From assembly GCA_002118135.1 (NCBI GenBank), contig BDIU01000110.1:232053-296052 (forward strand): a DNA stretch of 64,000 bases, read 5' to 3'. Under the pieces are notes generated by a model. That model saw only the letters and a program-made list of their open reading frames with translations. It was not told the origin of the DNA and searched no databases. Positions 13,348 to 25,370 of this stretch are shown here, one piece after another. Source of the stretch: Trebouxia sp. TZW2008. Its lineage: Eukaryota > Chlorophyta > Trebouxiophyceae > Trebouxiales > Trebouxiaceae. A program made the translations under genes and the position numbers. Within the stretch, counting starts at the first letter, position 1. Every line of letters begins with the position of its first letter.

Positions 13348-16284
13348 GGGCGCCAAGGTGTGGCAGCGGGACTCGACAGGCTCGGGCACGAGCTTCAAAG
13401 TTGGACCTGCACCTCCTCAGTACCCTGCGAGACCTGGCAAGCGCAAGCTCGTCTGGACAAAAGACCAGCAAGGTCAGCCAGCTACGCCTGCTGTGTCTGC
13501 GCCTGGTTTGCAGCGGGCCAGCGAAGGACCTTCCACCTCTTACAGCCAGCCTGACCATTTTGAGAAGCGTGCCAGGCTCAGTGGCAGCTACGCTGAGAAT
13601 GGATACCATGATGGCTGTGAGAGCCACGCGTCAAACAGAAGCAATGGGGCAAGGCAACATGTGGCAGATAAGCGCCAGCAACAGACCAGCTCAGCTTTAG
13701 CATCTAAGAACCCTGCTGCTGTGCAAGCACAACAGCAGAAGGCAGCAGAACTGGCAGAGCTGAAAAGGCGAATACAGCAGCAAGAGGATCAGCTTCTTCA
13801 GCAGAAGGTACACAGCAAAGTCAGACGACCTTACACTGATGCACAGTTGTCTGTGGTGTTTGCCACGCTAGTTGGGCCTCTCCACCGCATTTTCAGCATG
13901 ACATGTAAATCATCATAATAGGCTCTGCACCTCAAGCTCTTTGTGCCATCTGAGTGTGCTGACGTCATGGCATGCAGCATCTGTCACACAAAGCTGCATT
14001 GCTGCAAACATCTCAGCTGCTGAGTCAGTGCTGACCTACGTTTGACAAAGTATTGAACTTGCAGTCCTGACGGTTGCTGCAAGCCTGAAAACTGTGTCAG
14101 GCTAGCCTTGATGAGCCGATCTTCTGCTTGACGCTGATGCAAGTGTCAATGTGCATGCATGCATGCATTTCCTTGCAGGCATTCACATCAGGCTATGTAT
14201 GCCAAAGTAATGCTTGACCCTTGAAACAAGCCTGACCATCAACAATTTGGATATAACCGCAGACTTGTAAAAAGGCTATGCCGGCAGTCTATGTCACAGC
14301 ACAAACAAACCTGCTAGGAAGCGCATGTGTGACCTGCAGAAGCAGAAAGAGGCACAGGAAGCGCAAGAGGCTCAGGAAGTGCGGCATGAGCAGGGCAAAC
14401 GGCGGGCCAAGCTAGAGGCTGGCTTTGCAGAGGTCAGTAGATACACGCTTGCTTATCTTTTGTAGGGCCTGCACAGCGTCAACTTGTCCTGGCACAAAGC
14501 CCACTTGCTTGTCTACAGCAACACTTGCGCCCTGTCTTTAACTGCCTGTGCAGACATGGCAGAGCCCAGCTACAGTAGACGCATGATGGGCAGACACTTG
14601 TTTACTTGCCACCTGTTGTGCTAGCACAGCATCAGCCCCTTTGCATTGAAGCGGTACGGTATCTGTCTTTCATGCGCAGCTGGGCTAATGATGCATGTCA
14701 ACATGTGCTGTGTCAGCTGTTATAGGCATTTGCTATTGATTTCCATTGCTCTGTTTCTGCTCACATGGCTGCTGATGGTACACATACTGTGTACCTAAGT
14801 CTATTGCAACACATGGCTTGTTCGTCACACACTTCAAGTTTGATGCGTAGCATCCCTCTTGAGGTTTGAAAAATTGACCATATATTTCAAGCAGTCGCTA
14901 TGTGTTGTCAGGCATCCAGACCTGCTTGCCTGCTGTTTGAATTTACACACTACAGCTGCATCAGAGAATGTCTGGAAGGATGACAGCACCTTCAAGGGCT
15001 TTGTTGTATGTTGCCAGGCTTTCAAGCGGGCCAAGCAAGTGGCAGATGCTGAGTTGGCACAGAGCAAAGGTCCTGTCAAACTGGCTTCCGCAGATGAGAT
15101 ACGCCGAGTTCTCAATGCCAAGACAGACTATGACTGTCTTCAGGTCTGTTCTGCTGCCTTATCATATCTTGCGCTGCATGACAGCATGCACAGATCTGCA
15201 TCTTGTCACATGTGTGCAAAACGTGTAGGTCTGCACAGCTTGCATGAGCTTGCTTTGTGCCCGTATGGTATCAGCATATTTCCCTAGATTGTTGGCATTC
15301 ATGCTTGATCCATGTTACTATGCGTGCTGAATGCATGCAGCTCATACATAACGTGCTGTGATCTGGAGCCCTTGTTGAGCATGAACCTTGATTAGCAGCA
15401 TTGTTGGTCCTTCAAGCCAGCTGCCAATTGTATGCCACTGAGCCATGCTTTTGCACATGCCAAACGCATCAGCTGCCTGCATGCAACAGGGTAGATCTAT
15501 GCATTCTTTACAGCACTTCACTTGACTAGTACCAATCATGATCAGCTTTATAGCTTATATTGTTAGGTGTGCATGGCACAAGTCCTGTCTTGCCAGGCAG
15601 GCTTGTGTTAGCTTCCACTTGACTGTCTTTGACGATTCACAGATCTGCCAGCATGATGTAAGTGCTGTTGTTTTCCCTCTGGTGTTGAGCAAGCCCAATA
15701 GCAGTGCAGCACATTTCCAGACTTTGCCAGACACTGCAGCCATGTTGAGCTGGGCAGCTCACTCAATCGTCTGTTGCAGGTCCAAGTTGGTGCAGATGCA
15801 TTGACCATCAAGCGCAAATACAAGGAGCTGGCAGTTGCATTGCATCCAGACAAGTGCAAGGTCAGCAGCTGCTTGTTGTCAGTAACACGTCAATCGTCAG
15901 CTATGAAATCAAATACCAAGCACCTCAGTGTGGCATCCATGCAGCAGTAATGTGCATCACAGAATTGACATGTCTCCCGCTTACTTGCAGCAGCGCCAAA
16001 CCTTCACAATATTCTGCACATATCTATGCTGCCCATTGCTAAACTGCCATAGCCTTATTGTCTTTCACATGTCAAACGCGAATCCAGAGGCATCATCCTC
16101 GCTGCATTTGTTCAAAACTGTGCCATTGCAGCAGTGAGCCAACATGCAAATCAGCACACTTTGGTTCTGCAACAGTCTATGCTGACAATCTTCCTGATGT
16201 CTGCAGGCAGAAGGAGCTACAGACGCCTTTCAGCGGCTGGTCAAAGCATATCAAAACCTGCTGAAGTATGTCAAGCAGCAATAG
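13346..16284 (+). CDS. Protein with C-terminal J-domain, 279 aa
   Basis: Exons: 13346-13807, 14340-14432, 15018-15143, 15780-15860, 16207-16284, all phase 0, giving 279 residues. Residues 1-154 are low-complexity and hydrophilic (MGAKVWQRDSTGSGTSFKVG, several Gln-rich runs), residues 130-185 form a charged Gln/Glu/Arg coiled coil (KQKEAQEAQEAQEVRHEQGK). Residues about 210-279 are a J-domain: helix I around DEIRRVLNAKTDYDCL, helix II IKRKYKELAVAL, the HPD tripeptide at 249-251 (LHPDKCK), and helix III ATDAFQRLVKAYQNLL. J-domains stimulate Hsp70 ATPase; the C-terminal position is shared with auxilin-like and some nuclear J-proteins rather than classical DnaJ. There is no zinc-finger or substrate-binding domain, so a specialised co-chaperone is likely. 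Exon 3 could begin slightly earlier, at an acceptor near 14950. A TGTAA lies 15 bases after the stop. Confidence 0.8.
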
Positions 16285-17064
16285 CTGCCGTTCAACTTTG
16301 TAACACTGCCAATCATCCTGGTGAATCTGATGATCTCACATGCTGCGTGGTGTCAGCGCATCTCAGCTACTACACAATGCATCAGCTGTTGATTTGATAT
16401 CCATACATTTTGACTTTTCATGGACAGCATCTCGAATAGAAAGCAGCGCTGCTCGCATGCTAACCATCACTGCAGCCCAGAAATCGACTGTCACAGAGAT
16501 GCAATCTGCAAAATTGCGTTCTTTTGCTATGTCTACAAACACGACATGCATAAGGATGCACAACTTGCGTACAGCTGTGTCGAGGTGTCCACCTTCCTTG
16601 CTTTCATTCAGCTGCCTTTTGATCGGTAGCTGTTGCATTGATGTGGCACCCAGTTTGACACCTGAGGGAATCGGGCATCAAGTTTAGTCAGTTAGTCAGA
16701 CATTATGCAATGACCATGTTATCTTTCGGCAATTCGACCCGCCGAGCGCAGGAACCTGTCGTATGCGGAAGCTGTCAACAGCCTCTTTGCTAGAAGCAGA
16801 ACTCAACTTTGCAACAGCATAGTGTTGTTCGTCTTGCCGGTGCCTTCAAGCTTTCTGTAGCCAGCAGAGAGAGGCTTGCCAGGATCGCACAGGTGATCAC
16901 TTGCCAGAATAATATACACGCCCATCGTCAGTGCCGATGTTCCAGGCTCCAACTGTCGGATTACCGGGTTGCAAAATTAAGAGCGCGTGCCGACATGTTT
17001 GCTCGCGCAGGGTGCCCGCTGATCCTTGCAAGGTGTTGCACGATCTGCAGACAGCGCTAACACT
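16285..17064. other. Spacer and promoter of first RTA1-like gene
   Basis: No gene seen. The first part holds the 3' end of the J-domain gene; from about 16730 to 17060 CG dinucleotides become frequent, consistent with the promoter of the RTA1-like gene at 17065. No TATA box is obvious. Confidence 0.45.
16299..16303 (+). terminator. Likely TGTAA poly(A) signal of J-domain gene
   Basis: TGTAA, the usual chlorophyte polyadenylation signal, occurs 15 bases after the TAG at 16282-16284. The short word can arise by chance, and 15 bases would make a very short 3' UTR. Confidence 0.35.
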
Positions 17065-18893
17065 ATGGCGACTGACTGGCCAGACAACACCGTTGAGAGC
17101 TACTTCCAATACAAGCCAAGCCTTGCGCTCAACATTGTCGCCTTCCTGCTATTTCTTGCCATCACCGTCATCATCGCAGCTCAGACCTTCAGATGCCGTC
17201 CGAAGAGCCAGTTCATGTGGGTCGTTGTCTTCACCGGAGGGCTAGAGGTAGCCGGATACATCAGCCACTTCGTTGCCACCGAGACAGTCGATAGCTCGGC
17301 GTACACATCGTTCCTCGTTTTCACCATCCTGGCTCCCAACTTCCTCGCACTGGCCAACTACATTGCAGTTGGAAAAATTGCACAACAGCTGCAGTTGAAG
17401 GGGCGATTCCTCAATGCAAAAAGCATTGCTGGCACATTCTTCATCATTGACCTGATCTGCATTGGGATCCAAGGCGCTGGATCAGGCATCCTGTCTTCAG
17501 CAGTCACAGACACAGACAGCGATGTGACCACAGGAAAGACTGTCGTACTGATAGGATTGGCTGCTCAGCTGTTCTTCTTTGCCAGTTTCACTTTTGTGGC
17601 AGGTGAGCTGCTGAATGCATTGCACCATGCCACTGCATCTGCGCCACAAGTGTCACCTTGCCAAAGAACTTGGAAGCTGTTGCCTTCAGCACTGCAGATG
17701 TATCTTCAAGGTATCTTGTTACTTCAGCAATAATGTCTGTGCATATGTTAAACTTGGTTGTCAGGTCATGAACACATGTACAAGTGTACACAAGGTATGC
17801 ATGTAGGGCAGCCTGCAGCATGCTTACAATGCCACTGCCTTCAGCATTGGGCATCAAATGGCGTTACAACACCTGTGTGTCAGATGTGGATGACCAAGTC
17901 GTGGTTAATTTTCATGATGTTGTCACTTTATCTCATACTTTCTAATTTATCCCTAATGCAGCTTGCACTGTCTCATTTGGAGTAGTGAATCAACCTTTGA
18001 GTATTTAGCTGACATATTGAACTGACTGCAGGCTATGTGTACCGCCTGCAACAGACACAATCAGCTGTCCGCCTTCCAAACCAAGTTTACTTTTGCTTGT
18101 TTGCCACAATCATCTTGATCACCATGAGGAATATATATAGAGTGATTGAGCTTGCGGTGAGTTTTACACCTGTGCATCTAATGCTACGGCAGCTGCTTTG
18201 CTTTTGCAGTGCTTAATTTGAGCACGCCGCATGCATCAATGTTGTCGCTGCTGCACTGGCAAGCGTCTGCTGCGCTTGATGACTGTGCTTGATGACAATT
18301 TTGGCTTTGACTTAACGTACCTTCCCATCATCTCTGACACAGCTTGCAAGGAAAGAAGCTGCAGACACCAACTGCAAACGTACAGCATGTTCCTGGCTCT
18401 TACATCACATTGCCTGACAAAAGCTGCAGCAAAGCAGCTACACAGATATTGTTTGTTGGTCAGCATGTTGCTCCAAGGATAGCACGTGACAGAGTTGTAT
18501 ACAGAGCACACACATAAGGCATGCAGGCGCTTTGTGCATACAGCAGTTGAAACATCTGTAAATCTGCATATGTAGGTGGGTTGGGAAGGCTACCTCAACA
18601 CAAATGAGAAGTATTTCTACTGTTTGGACGCACTGCCAATCTTTACAGCCTTCTGTGTATACAGCATTTTCCATTTTGGGTATTACATGGATGAGTCAGC
18701 AGCAGTTCAGAGGCAGTCTTCCAAAACGACTGCGACTGGATTTGTCGCTGACAGTAGCAGCAGTATCAGCACTAACAGACAGTCAGCCAATCCCAGCTCC
18801 AAAACAGATAAGTTGAAATCTGTGTTCAAGTTTGGTCGCAAGAAACAGAGTCCAACCAATCCTGGGCATGTAGAATTTGCAGAGCTGGTTTAG
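17065..18893 (+). CDS. RTA1-like membrane protein, copy 1 (326 aa)
   Basis: Exons: 17065-17602, 18032-18156, 18576-18893 (phases 1 and 0); 326 residues. It fits the RTA1-like/lipid-translocating exporter family (PF04479): N-terminal YFQYKPSLALNIVAF, E in the membrane motif GLEVAGYISHF, the conserved ILAPNFLALANY, FIIDLICIGIQGAGSG, ATIILITMRNIYRVIELA and the C-terminal WEGYLNTNEKYFYCLDALPI. Seven hydrophobic segments are visible, followed by a hydrophilic Ser/Lys-rich tail of about 70 residues. Family members in fungi are plasma-membrane or ER proteins linked to lipid translocation and resistance to 7-aminocholesterol or sphingoid bases; the substrate here is unknown. It is paralogous to the genes at 20759 and 32876 but has a different intron 1: it lacks the intron after the ANY motif and has instead one inside FTFVA|GYVY. 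The start is the first ATG, directly before MATDWPDNTVESYFQY. Confidence 0.88.
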
Positions 18894-20758
18894 CCCAATT
18901 ATGCATCTCAGCAGTTTGCAGAGTTTGCGACTAAATGTTGCCAGGCGTGCAATTGCCATGTTGCCGGCAATGACAATGTGCATAGCTATGAGTAAGTACT
19001 TAAATTTGAAACGCATGGTCAATGGCTAGCTAGGTGAACAGCTTGTGGCCACAGATCAGACTTTTTCAACTATTGGCACTCTCTATGTCTCTGAGTCTCA
19101 CAGTCTGCACAGTCTGACTCAAAGTCTCTGAGTCCCTGAGTGTGCAACAGACAACACATATATAGCTAAAGAGACTGAAGGTAGTCCAGTACAGACTTTT
19201 GAGGTCATTAGTTTCAGCAAGCGCACCACACTGATTGCAGAATTGAAAACTGTCAAGACCTTTCACAATTTCCTGTTGCTGCCTGTCAATGGCTCAAGCC
19301 CTATGAAGTTCTGTTCTGAAGATTCAGCACATGTGTTTGTAACAATCTGCCATCTGATCATGAGAATCGCTGTTTCATGGTTGCGCACCTGCAGTTGCAA
19401 ATGCATAATGTCTGTGCATATGCATCTGTCATCTCTAAACTGCTCTGTGAACAAACAATCTTTGTGCTCAGCATGTGTCTCCTGCAGCAAGCGATATCAA
19501 TGTCATCTGACACAGCTTTCTGCCAATGGAAGTAGATCCTGCTGTTCAAATGTGCAGCTTTCGGTCTAGGCAAGGTGTGCAGGTTTCCATCCAGCGCCTA
19601 CACACCTCAACTGCGCTGTGTGAGAGTGACGCACTCAGATCTGGCTTGCCTGGCAGTCTGTGTTGCTGGGAAGTTGATGGCTCAGAACACAACTCAAACA
19701 GCTTGGTGTGATGCAGCACGCAGTGCAGCAGAGAGTGTGGCCGATCAAGCAAGCCAATTGCAGACTTCATTATACATCCAGTTGGTCCATGCATCAATGC
19801 AAACCGGCAGTAGCAGGCTGCCAATCAATGACACTCATTTGTGCGCCTTTAAACACCAGGCAATCCAATTGATCATTAAAAGCTCACACATTGGCGATTC
19901 CAATTCCTGTGTCAGGTCAGAAAAGGACAACCTAAGCCTCCAGCAAATGACTGCTCTGACGCATTGCCCATCTTGGGTGTCATAGTTCCACTAGGTTTGC
20001 ATTTGAAAGGCAGTAATGCGCTTGGTCAGCAAGCTGCTGAGCCTGTGATGGCATTGTGCAACCTGTCACTTGAGGCTGGCACGTCAAATTTTGTCTGAGG
20101 CATTGCCATGAGCACATTAAAGCACATGAACACAACGATATGCAGCTGCACGTCTTGGAGTGTTTGAGCTGTGTCAAAGCTGCAGCTGCAGCTGCAGTTC
20201 CTGTGTCAAACTTTGAAGCTGTGCCCAAGCTTGCACAATGCAGTCTCTGGGATGCCAGCAGCGCTGCTGAACCATGTAAAGTGACTTTATGCATTGGAAC
20301 ACAAGCCTGCAGGAAAGTTGGTACAAATACAGTCTGGCTCTGAGCGTTTTTGACACAATGTGTGCGGGATCTGGCATCCTCTTTGAGCAACGGGAGATGA
20401 AAATTGTCTGTCTGTGCGATGACTTGGCGCTGCCACGTAGCGGATCAGCCAGGGTTGAGTCATGTTATGTGTTAAGCTTTAGGTAATGAGTCATGCTGCA
20501 CGTCGTTTGTCGCGAGCGCCTAAAACTTGCAGAGGTAGCGGCCGCTGGGTTCACGCAGGCGCCGTGCACTGCTGTGTGCAATTTGCACCCAGCTGCAAGT
20601 GTTGACTCGGCAAGGATAGTTCCTGGCCATGCGCAGGCCTCGTATATGTAGCCGAGTATGATTGCGAGCTGCATATACACCTCGCCGTAGTCTTGTTGGC
20701 CGGGATTGAATTCGCGGTTGTCTTTGCCTGTGAGCAAGTTGCAATACGCGCTCGTTCC
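18894..20758. other. Spacer between RTA1-like copies 1 and 2
   Basis: No gene supported. Open frames here are short, overlap on both strands and have no consistent splice sites. The last 250 bases (about 20500-20758) are CG-rich and presumably the promoter of the next gene. A run of four GCTGCA-like hexamers lies at about 20180-20200. Confidence 0.5.
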
Positions 20759-22596
20759 ATGTCTTCGACCTCGCCTCCCGCCCCTCAACTCACAGGCAAC
20801 ACCCCCGAGGCATATTTCCAGTACAAGCCCAGTTTGGCACTAAACATCATTGCCCTGGTCTTGTTCGGCTTGATTACAATCGTGGTCGCCATACAATGCG
20901 TCAAGTGCAAGATTAATTTCATGTGGGTGGTCGTGTTCACCGGTGCCTTGGAGGTGTCTGGCTATGTCTGCCATCTGATTGCCCTGGAGGGTTTCAACCT
21001 GACCGCTTACATAGTCAACCTGGTTTTCATCATCATGGCGCCAAACTTCCTGGCTTTGGTGAACTACAGTAAGTACTCACCTGCCACAGGCCGTTGCTAA
21101 TGTGATCTGATATGCTGCCCCTTACTTAGCATTGCCACCTGTTTGCATTAGTAATCAGTACTTTTAGAGTTGCAGTGATGCTCTCTGCTGTTATCATGGC
21201 TCATTGACACATCTCTTAGTTCTGAAAGATAAGTCAATGCTGTCATATAGTATGAATAGTAATCAGTAGTATGCAGACCTGACCTTGCTGCTGCTGTGAC
21301 GACTCACCATCTCACTCATGTGGAGACTGAGTCACAATACAATGCTGTCACAGTCGAGGCGGCTAATGCCTCTGTTGTTGCTGCAGACTGTGTCGGCAAA
21401 ATTGCGGAGCAGCTTGACCTAAAGGGCAGATTCCTCAATGCCAAGACGCTAGCCTCAGTCTTCTTCATGATAGACATCCTTTGCATTGGGGTGCAAGGAG
21501 CAGGAGCCGCCATAATCTCAGCCACATTGCAGAACTCGGGAACAGCTTCTCAATCTGGCACCAACATCTACCTAATTGGCCTGGCCATTCAGCTCTTCTT
21601 CTTCGCAAGCTTTGCTGGAGTTACGGCGTATGTGTACCATTTGCAGCGTACCAAAGCAGCCAATGCAGTTCCCATCCAGCTGTATATCTGCCTGGCGGCA
21701 ACTATTGTGCTGATTACGCTCAGAAACATTTACAGAGTGATTGAGATTGCGGTAAGCTACCTCCTTGCAATGTTGATACCTGCAACTGATTGCCTTGTCA
21801 TTGCATTGCTGGGCACAATACTGCATTGCCAGCTTCAAGATGCAGTCCCATGCTGGGTGTATGTGACTGCTTTGTGAACACAAAGCTCCCCTGAGAGCAT
21901 TCACTTCTGTTTGGTAATTTCCTGCAGCAATACGTGTAACTGATTCCCATGCCATTGCATTGCTGCTTCGAAAATTCTGCATCGCTAGCCTGAATATGCA
22001 AGTCCTCGCAGCATGCATGTGACTGCGTCTTGAACACAACGCTCCCCTGAGCTCTTTCACTCCTGTCTTGGCGCATTAACACCAGTCAAACATTGCCCTG
22101 TTCCTATACACCAGCCCTAGCAAGAGGCACAGTTCCTGTTTGTGCGCAAAGCATTTCTCTAGGAGCATAATCCCTGACCTGAGACTCAAAAACACTCTCA
22201 GTACTGGCTTTGAGGGTCAGGCATTCATACTGGCAATCAGCTTCAACCTGTAACTTTTGCAAAAGCTTTGCGATGACAGCAGCACATTTCCTGATGCAGG
22301 TGGGTTGGGCTGGCTATCTCAACGCCACTGAGAAGTATTTCTACTGCCTTGACGCGCTGCCAATCTTTCTGGCTTTCTGTGTCTACTGCTTGCTGCCCTT
22401 TGGCAAGTATTTGGATGCTCCTTTGGCCCTGAGACTGCCTACTTCTGTAAGAGAAATTGCTGTTGTGGATAACACAAGCAGCAACGGACAGAGGCCTATT
22501 GGGACAACAGAATTTGCTGCAAGCAAACCAATGGTTGTGGGGCAGAACTCTGGCAGAGGTAGAACGGAGAATGTGTCAGCAACAGCGATAGCTTAG
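20759..22596 (+). CDS. RTA1-like membrane protein, copy 2 (323 aa)
   Basis: Exons: 20759-21068, 21387-21751, 22300-22596 (phases 1 and 0); 323 residues. It carries the same RTA1-like (PF04479) signatures as its paralogues: YFQYKPSLALNIIALVLFGL, GALEVSGYVCHLIALEG, IIMAPNFLALVNY, FFMIDILCIGVQGAGAAI, IQLFFFASFAGVTAYVY, VLITLRNIYRVIEIA and GWAGYLNATEKYFYCLDALP. Seven membrane segments are visible. Intron 1 falls after the NY of the VNY motif, exactly as in copy 3 and unlike copy 1; intron 2 is before VGWAGYLN in all three. The tail is short and hydrophilic. The role is presumably lipid or sterol-linked membrane transport by analogy with fungal RTA1/RSB1/RTM1; this is inference. AATAAA-like words occur at 22740-22755. 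Confidence 0.9.
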
Positions 22597-23397
22597 CATC
22601 GGCTCTTGTTTCCTTTTGAGTCAAAGAATGTGCTTGTTTGCCGCCAGCTTGGATATTGCTAGCTTCTTTAACAAGAGGCTTGTGATATATTGATATCCAC
22701 CTTAGCAATTGTAGTTTGCATGCCCGAGTCTTCTTATCTGAATAAAGAAATAAAATCTGTCAAGCATCTTGTTGCTGTAGTAACGTCACTACAGATGCAA
22801 ACAAATACTGTATAGACAGGTTAGGCCAACAAATTTGTTTCTGTGTATATGTGAGCAGTGCTACAATATGATATGTCAGCATTGCTGGTCAAGCTTAAAT
22901 TGTGGTAGCATAGGTGCTTTTATGGTAGCAGCATTGTGCAACGAAGCAGCATTGTGCAACGAAGGGTCAGCTGCGACTCCAGACTTACGTATGGGATTGT
23001 ACTGGTGTGTGCAACACTACTACAGTATGTCAACGAATGTGTTTGACCTGAGTGAAATTCATGCTGCAAACCTTAAAAGATGCACACCTTATGCTGTAGT
23101 TGACAGAAGCAGAAGGCAACCATGTAGTTGACATTGACATACGGACAATCAGAAGATATGCTGGTTGCCTGGCCAACCATAGCGTATCCTCTTTTCTCCT
23201 GCTGCAGTCTAAAGTAGGTATGTGTGAGCTGCAATGAGCTCAAGACATTTTAAGAAAAATGGCTTCGGAGCGGTTTACAGTTGTCTGTATCGTCCGGTGC
23301 AATCGGAGTTGTTGGCTGGCTAGCGTGTATAGTCTCTCGCCCCGGTGCATTGTTCGCTCTCGTTGTCTTTCCAGCTGATCTGCTGAACACCCTCTCG
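22597..23397. other. Spacer upstream of zinc-ribbon gene
   Basis: No gene seen. It contains a small direct repeat around 22930-22965 (AGCAGCATTGTGCAACGA twice). CG content rises from about 23270, marking the likely promoter of the gene at 23398. Confidence 0.45.
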
Positions 23398-24631
23398 ATG
23401 CAAGCGACAGGTGTGTCAGTGGAAATTGTGCTGCCGATCAGCAGTCACCGTCAGAACAGCCGCCGAGTCGTCACAAACGCTCCATCTTGCAGCAGCATCA
23501 GTCTTCGCCGACTTGAGTCAGCGTGCAGGCCACATTCCAGAGCTGCACGTGCCAAGCTTGTGCCACGAGGTGACTGTCAGAAGAGGCAACTGTACACCAC
23601 ACATCGATGTTTGGCTAAACCTTGCCAGTGGACCAGCTCACCTTGCTCATTGTCATGTTTGCTGTGCAGCCTCAGTGCCAAGCAGATGGTCAAGTAGAGT
23701 GCATGCTCTGACTGTACTCAGCAACGATCAGGCAGCTGACTCACCACAGCCAGGTCCAGATATCAGTCTGTTAAGCAAGCAGCTTCAACAGCAATGGGAT
23801 CATGCAGCCAACTTACATCTGGGCAAGGTCAAAGTACCTAAGTTCACCAATCTGAAAGCGTGGTGGACTTGTGACCAATGCCCAGACGGCCATCCACACA
23901 ACTGGCAATCACGTGTACGTGACAGGAGCGGTGGTACAGGTTGCCCATACTGTAGCGGCCACAGAGTATGCAAGCACAACTCGTTAGCAAGGCTGGCGCC
24001 TGTTGCTGCTACCTTCTGGGACACAGCCAAAAACGGCTGCACCCCAGACGAGATAGTGGCTAAAGGCAGTCAGCGAGCCCACTGGCACTGCAGCACGTGT
24101 AAGCATGAGTGGCTTGCAAAACCAGCTGACAAAACGCGAAACCAGTCTGGGTGCCCGCTCTGCAGCCAGAAGTCTTCACGTCCCAGACGGCATCCAACCT
24201 TCGCTGAGTGTCACCATCCTCTGTTACAAGAGTGGGACACTGAGCGCAATGCTGCTGATGGGTTGTTCCCTGCTCGCGTAACATTGAGCAGCGGTAAGAA
24301 GGTGCATTGGCAATGCCATAAGTGCCCCTTGGGTCTGCCGCATTCCTGGGCGGCATCACCTGCAAATAGGACACGTGGTTCAGGCTGCCCATCTTGCGGC
24401 GGCCAATCCGTTTGCAAGTGCAACAGCCTGCAGACGCTGTTCCCTTCCCTAGCAGCAGAGTGGCATCACGTGCTCAATGACAAGACTCCTGACGACTACA
24501 CTCCTGGCTCAGCTCATGTTGTCTGGTGGCAAAACAAGGAGAAGGGCAGCTGGCAACAAACCATCAGTGCTCGAACCGCTGCAAGTCTTGGACCGGCAGC
24601 CCGATTGCGCTATTTGCAAGCCAACCCTTGA
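23398..24631 (+). CDS. Organelle-targeted zinc-ribbon protein (DUF4379-like), 377 aa
   Basis: Two exons, 23398-23569 and 23670-24631 (phase 1), giving 377 residues. Exon 1 encodes an Arg/Ser/Ala-rich, acid-poor presequence (SISLRRLESACRPHSRAARA) typical of mitochondrial or plastid targeting. The body consists of repeated units of about 60-70 residues of the probable zinc-ribbon type (PF14311): a W-x-C-x2-C, then H-x-W and R, then G-C-P-x-C. Three units keep both cysteine pairs (WWTCDQC...GCPYC near 123-152; WHCSTC...GCPLC; WQCHKC...GCPSC) and a fourth near the C-terminus is degenerate (VVWWQNKEKGSWQQTISAR). Units of this kind occur in many algae and in proteins tied to nucleic acids, but the function is not established. 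A decayed copy lies inverted at 31238-32417; the two share the presequence, the intron position and most of the body. Confidence 0.8.
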
Positions 24632-24716
24632 TCCCATATGAAGGCCTGAACCATCATTCCTTGCAAGTCTTCAGCTGGCGGTCACACATCCTGTTGATCT
24701 GCACAGGTGTGAAATT

Positions 24717-25370
24717 GCAATGCGCGCAAGCTGTCAAGTCTTGTCGCAGATCTGCAAACCTCCTCAGATGTGTGTAAATGCATCATGTCTACGCTGTCAA
24801 GCCTTGCTACAGAACTGTAGCACTCTGTGTTGATGACCAAAGGCATGTGGAAATGACAAGAATTGTCACTTCACACATGATGCATTTCCACATGCAAATG
24901 TATGTGCAGACGTGTGCGTCAAAAGGCTTGCTGCAGATGAGCGAGGCTTCTTGTTGATCAGAGGTGTGCAAATGCATCGTGTGTAAAGTGTCAATTCTTG
25001 TCGCAGTTCTGCAACACCCCTTGTTGACGACCAGAGGTGTGCACATGCATCATTCTCAACGTGTCAAGCCTTCCTGCAGATCTGTAACACTCCTTGCTCA
25101 TGGTGAGAGCTTTGGCAAACATCATATCCACACTGTCTGGCCTTGCTACAGATTTGCAACACCCCTTGCTGATAGCCACAGATGTGTACATGCATGTTCT
25201 TCAAGTGTCGCGCCTGTGGGCAGATGTGAGAGACTCCTTGCTGCATTTCACTCTCCTTTTTACCATTTTTTGATGATCAGATGTGTGCAAAGGCATCATG
25301 TCCGCACTTCCTCACAGTTTGACTTCCCTGCAGATCTGGAATACTTTTTGTTGAATACCAAATATGTGTG
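24717..25370. repeat. 72-bp minisatellite, diverged
   Basis: Units starting near 24989, 25061, 25133 and 25205 are spaced exactly 72 bases; related but more diverged units extend to about 24717 and 25370. The common core is like TGTCAAGCCTTGC...CAGATCTGCAACACYCCTTGC...GATGTGTGCACATGCATCAT. As 72 is a multiple of three, the minus strand reads an open 24-residue repeat (QQGVLQICxKAR) over parts of the array, but I find no start or splice context. A related stretch follows the decayed zinc-ribbon copy at about 30640-30830 in inverse orientation. Confidence 0.75.

Noticed and set aside
19575..19985. 136-codon + frame between RTA1-like copies 1 and 2
   Set aside because: Composition is like random intergenic sequence (many Cys, His, Ser), no domain, no CG-rich start.
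21572..22060. Minus-strand frame with repeated LRGALCSxxSH text
   Set aside because: It reflects a duplicated stretch inside intron 2 of RTA1-like copy 2, read antisense; no splice or start context.
23398..24631. Zinc-ribbon protein as a homing endonuclease
   Set aside because: Ribbon units of this type can accompany nucleases, but no GIY-YIG, LAGLIDADG, VSR or HNH catalytic motif is present in the protein.
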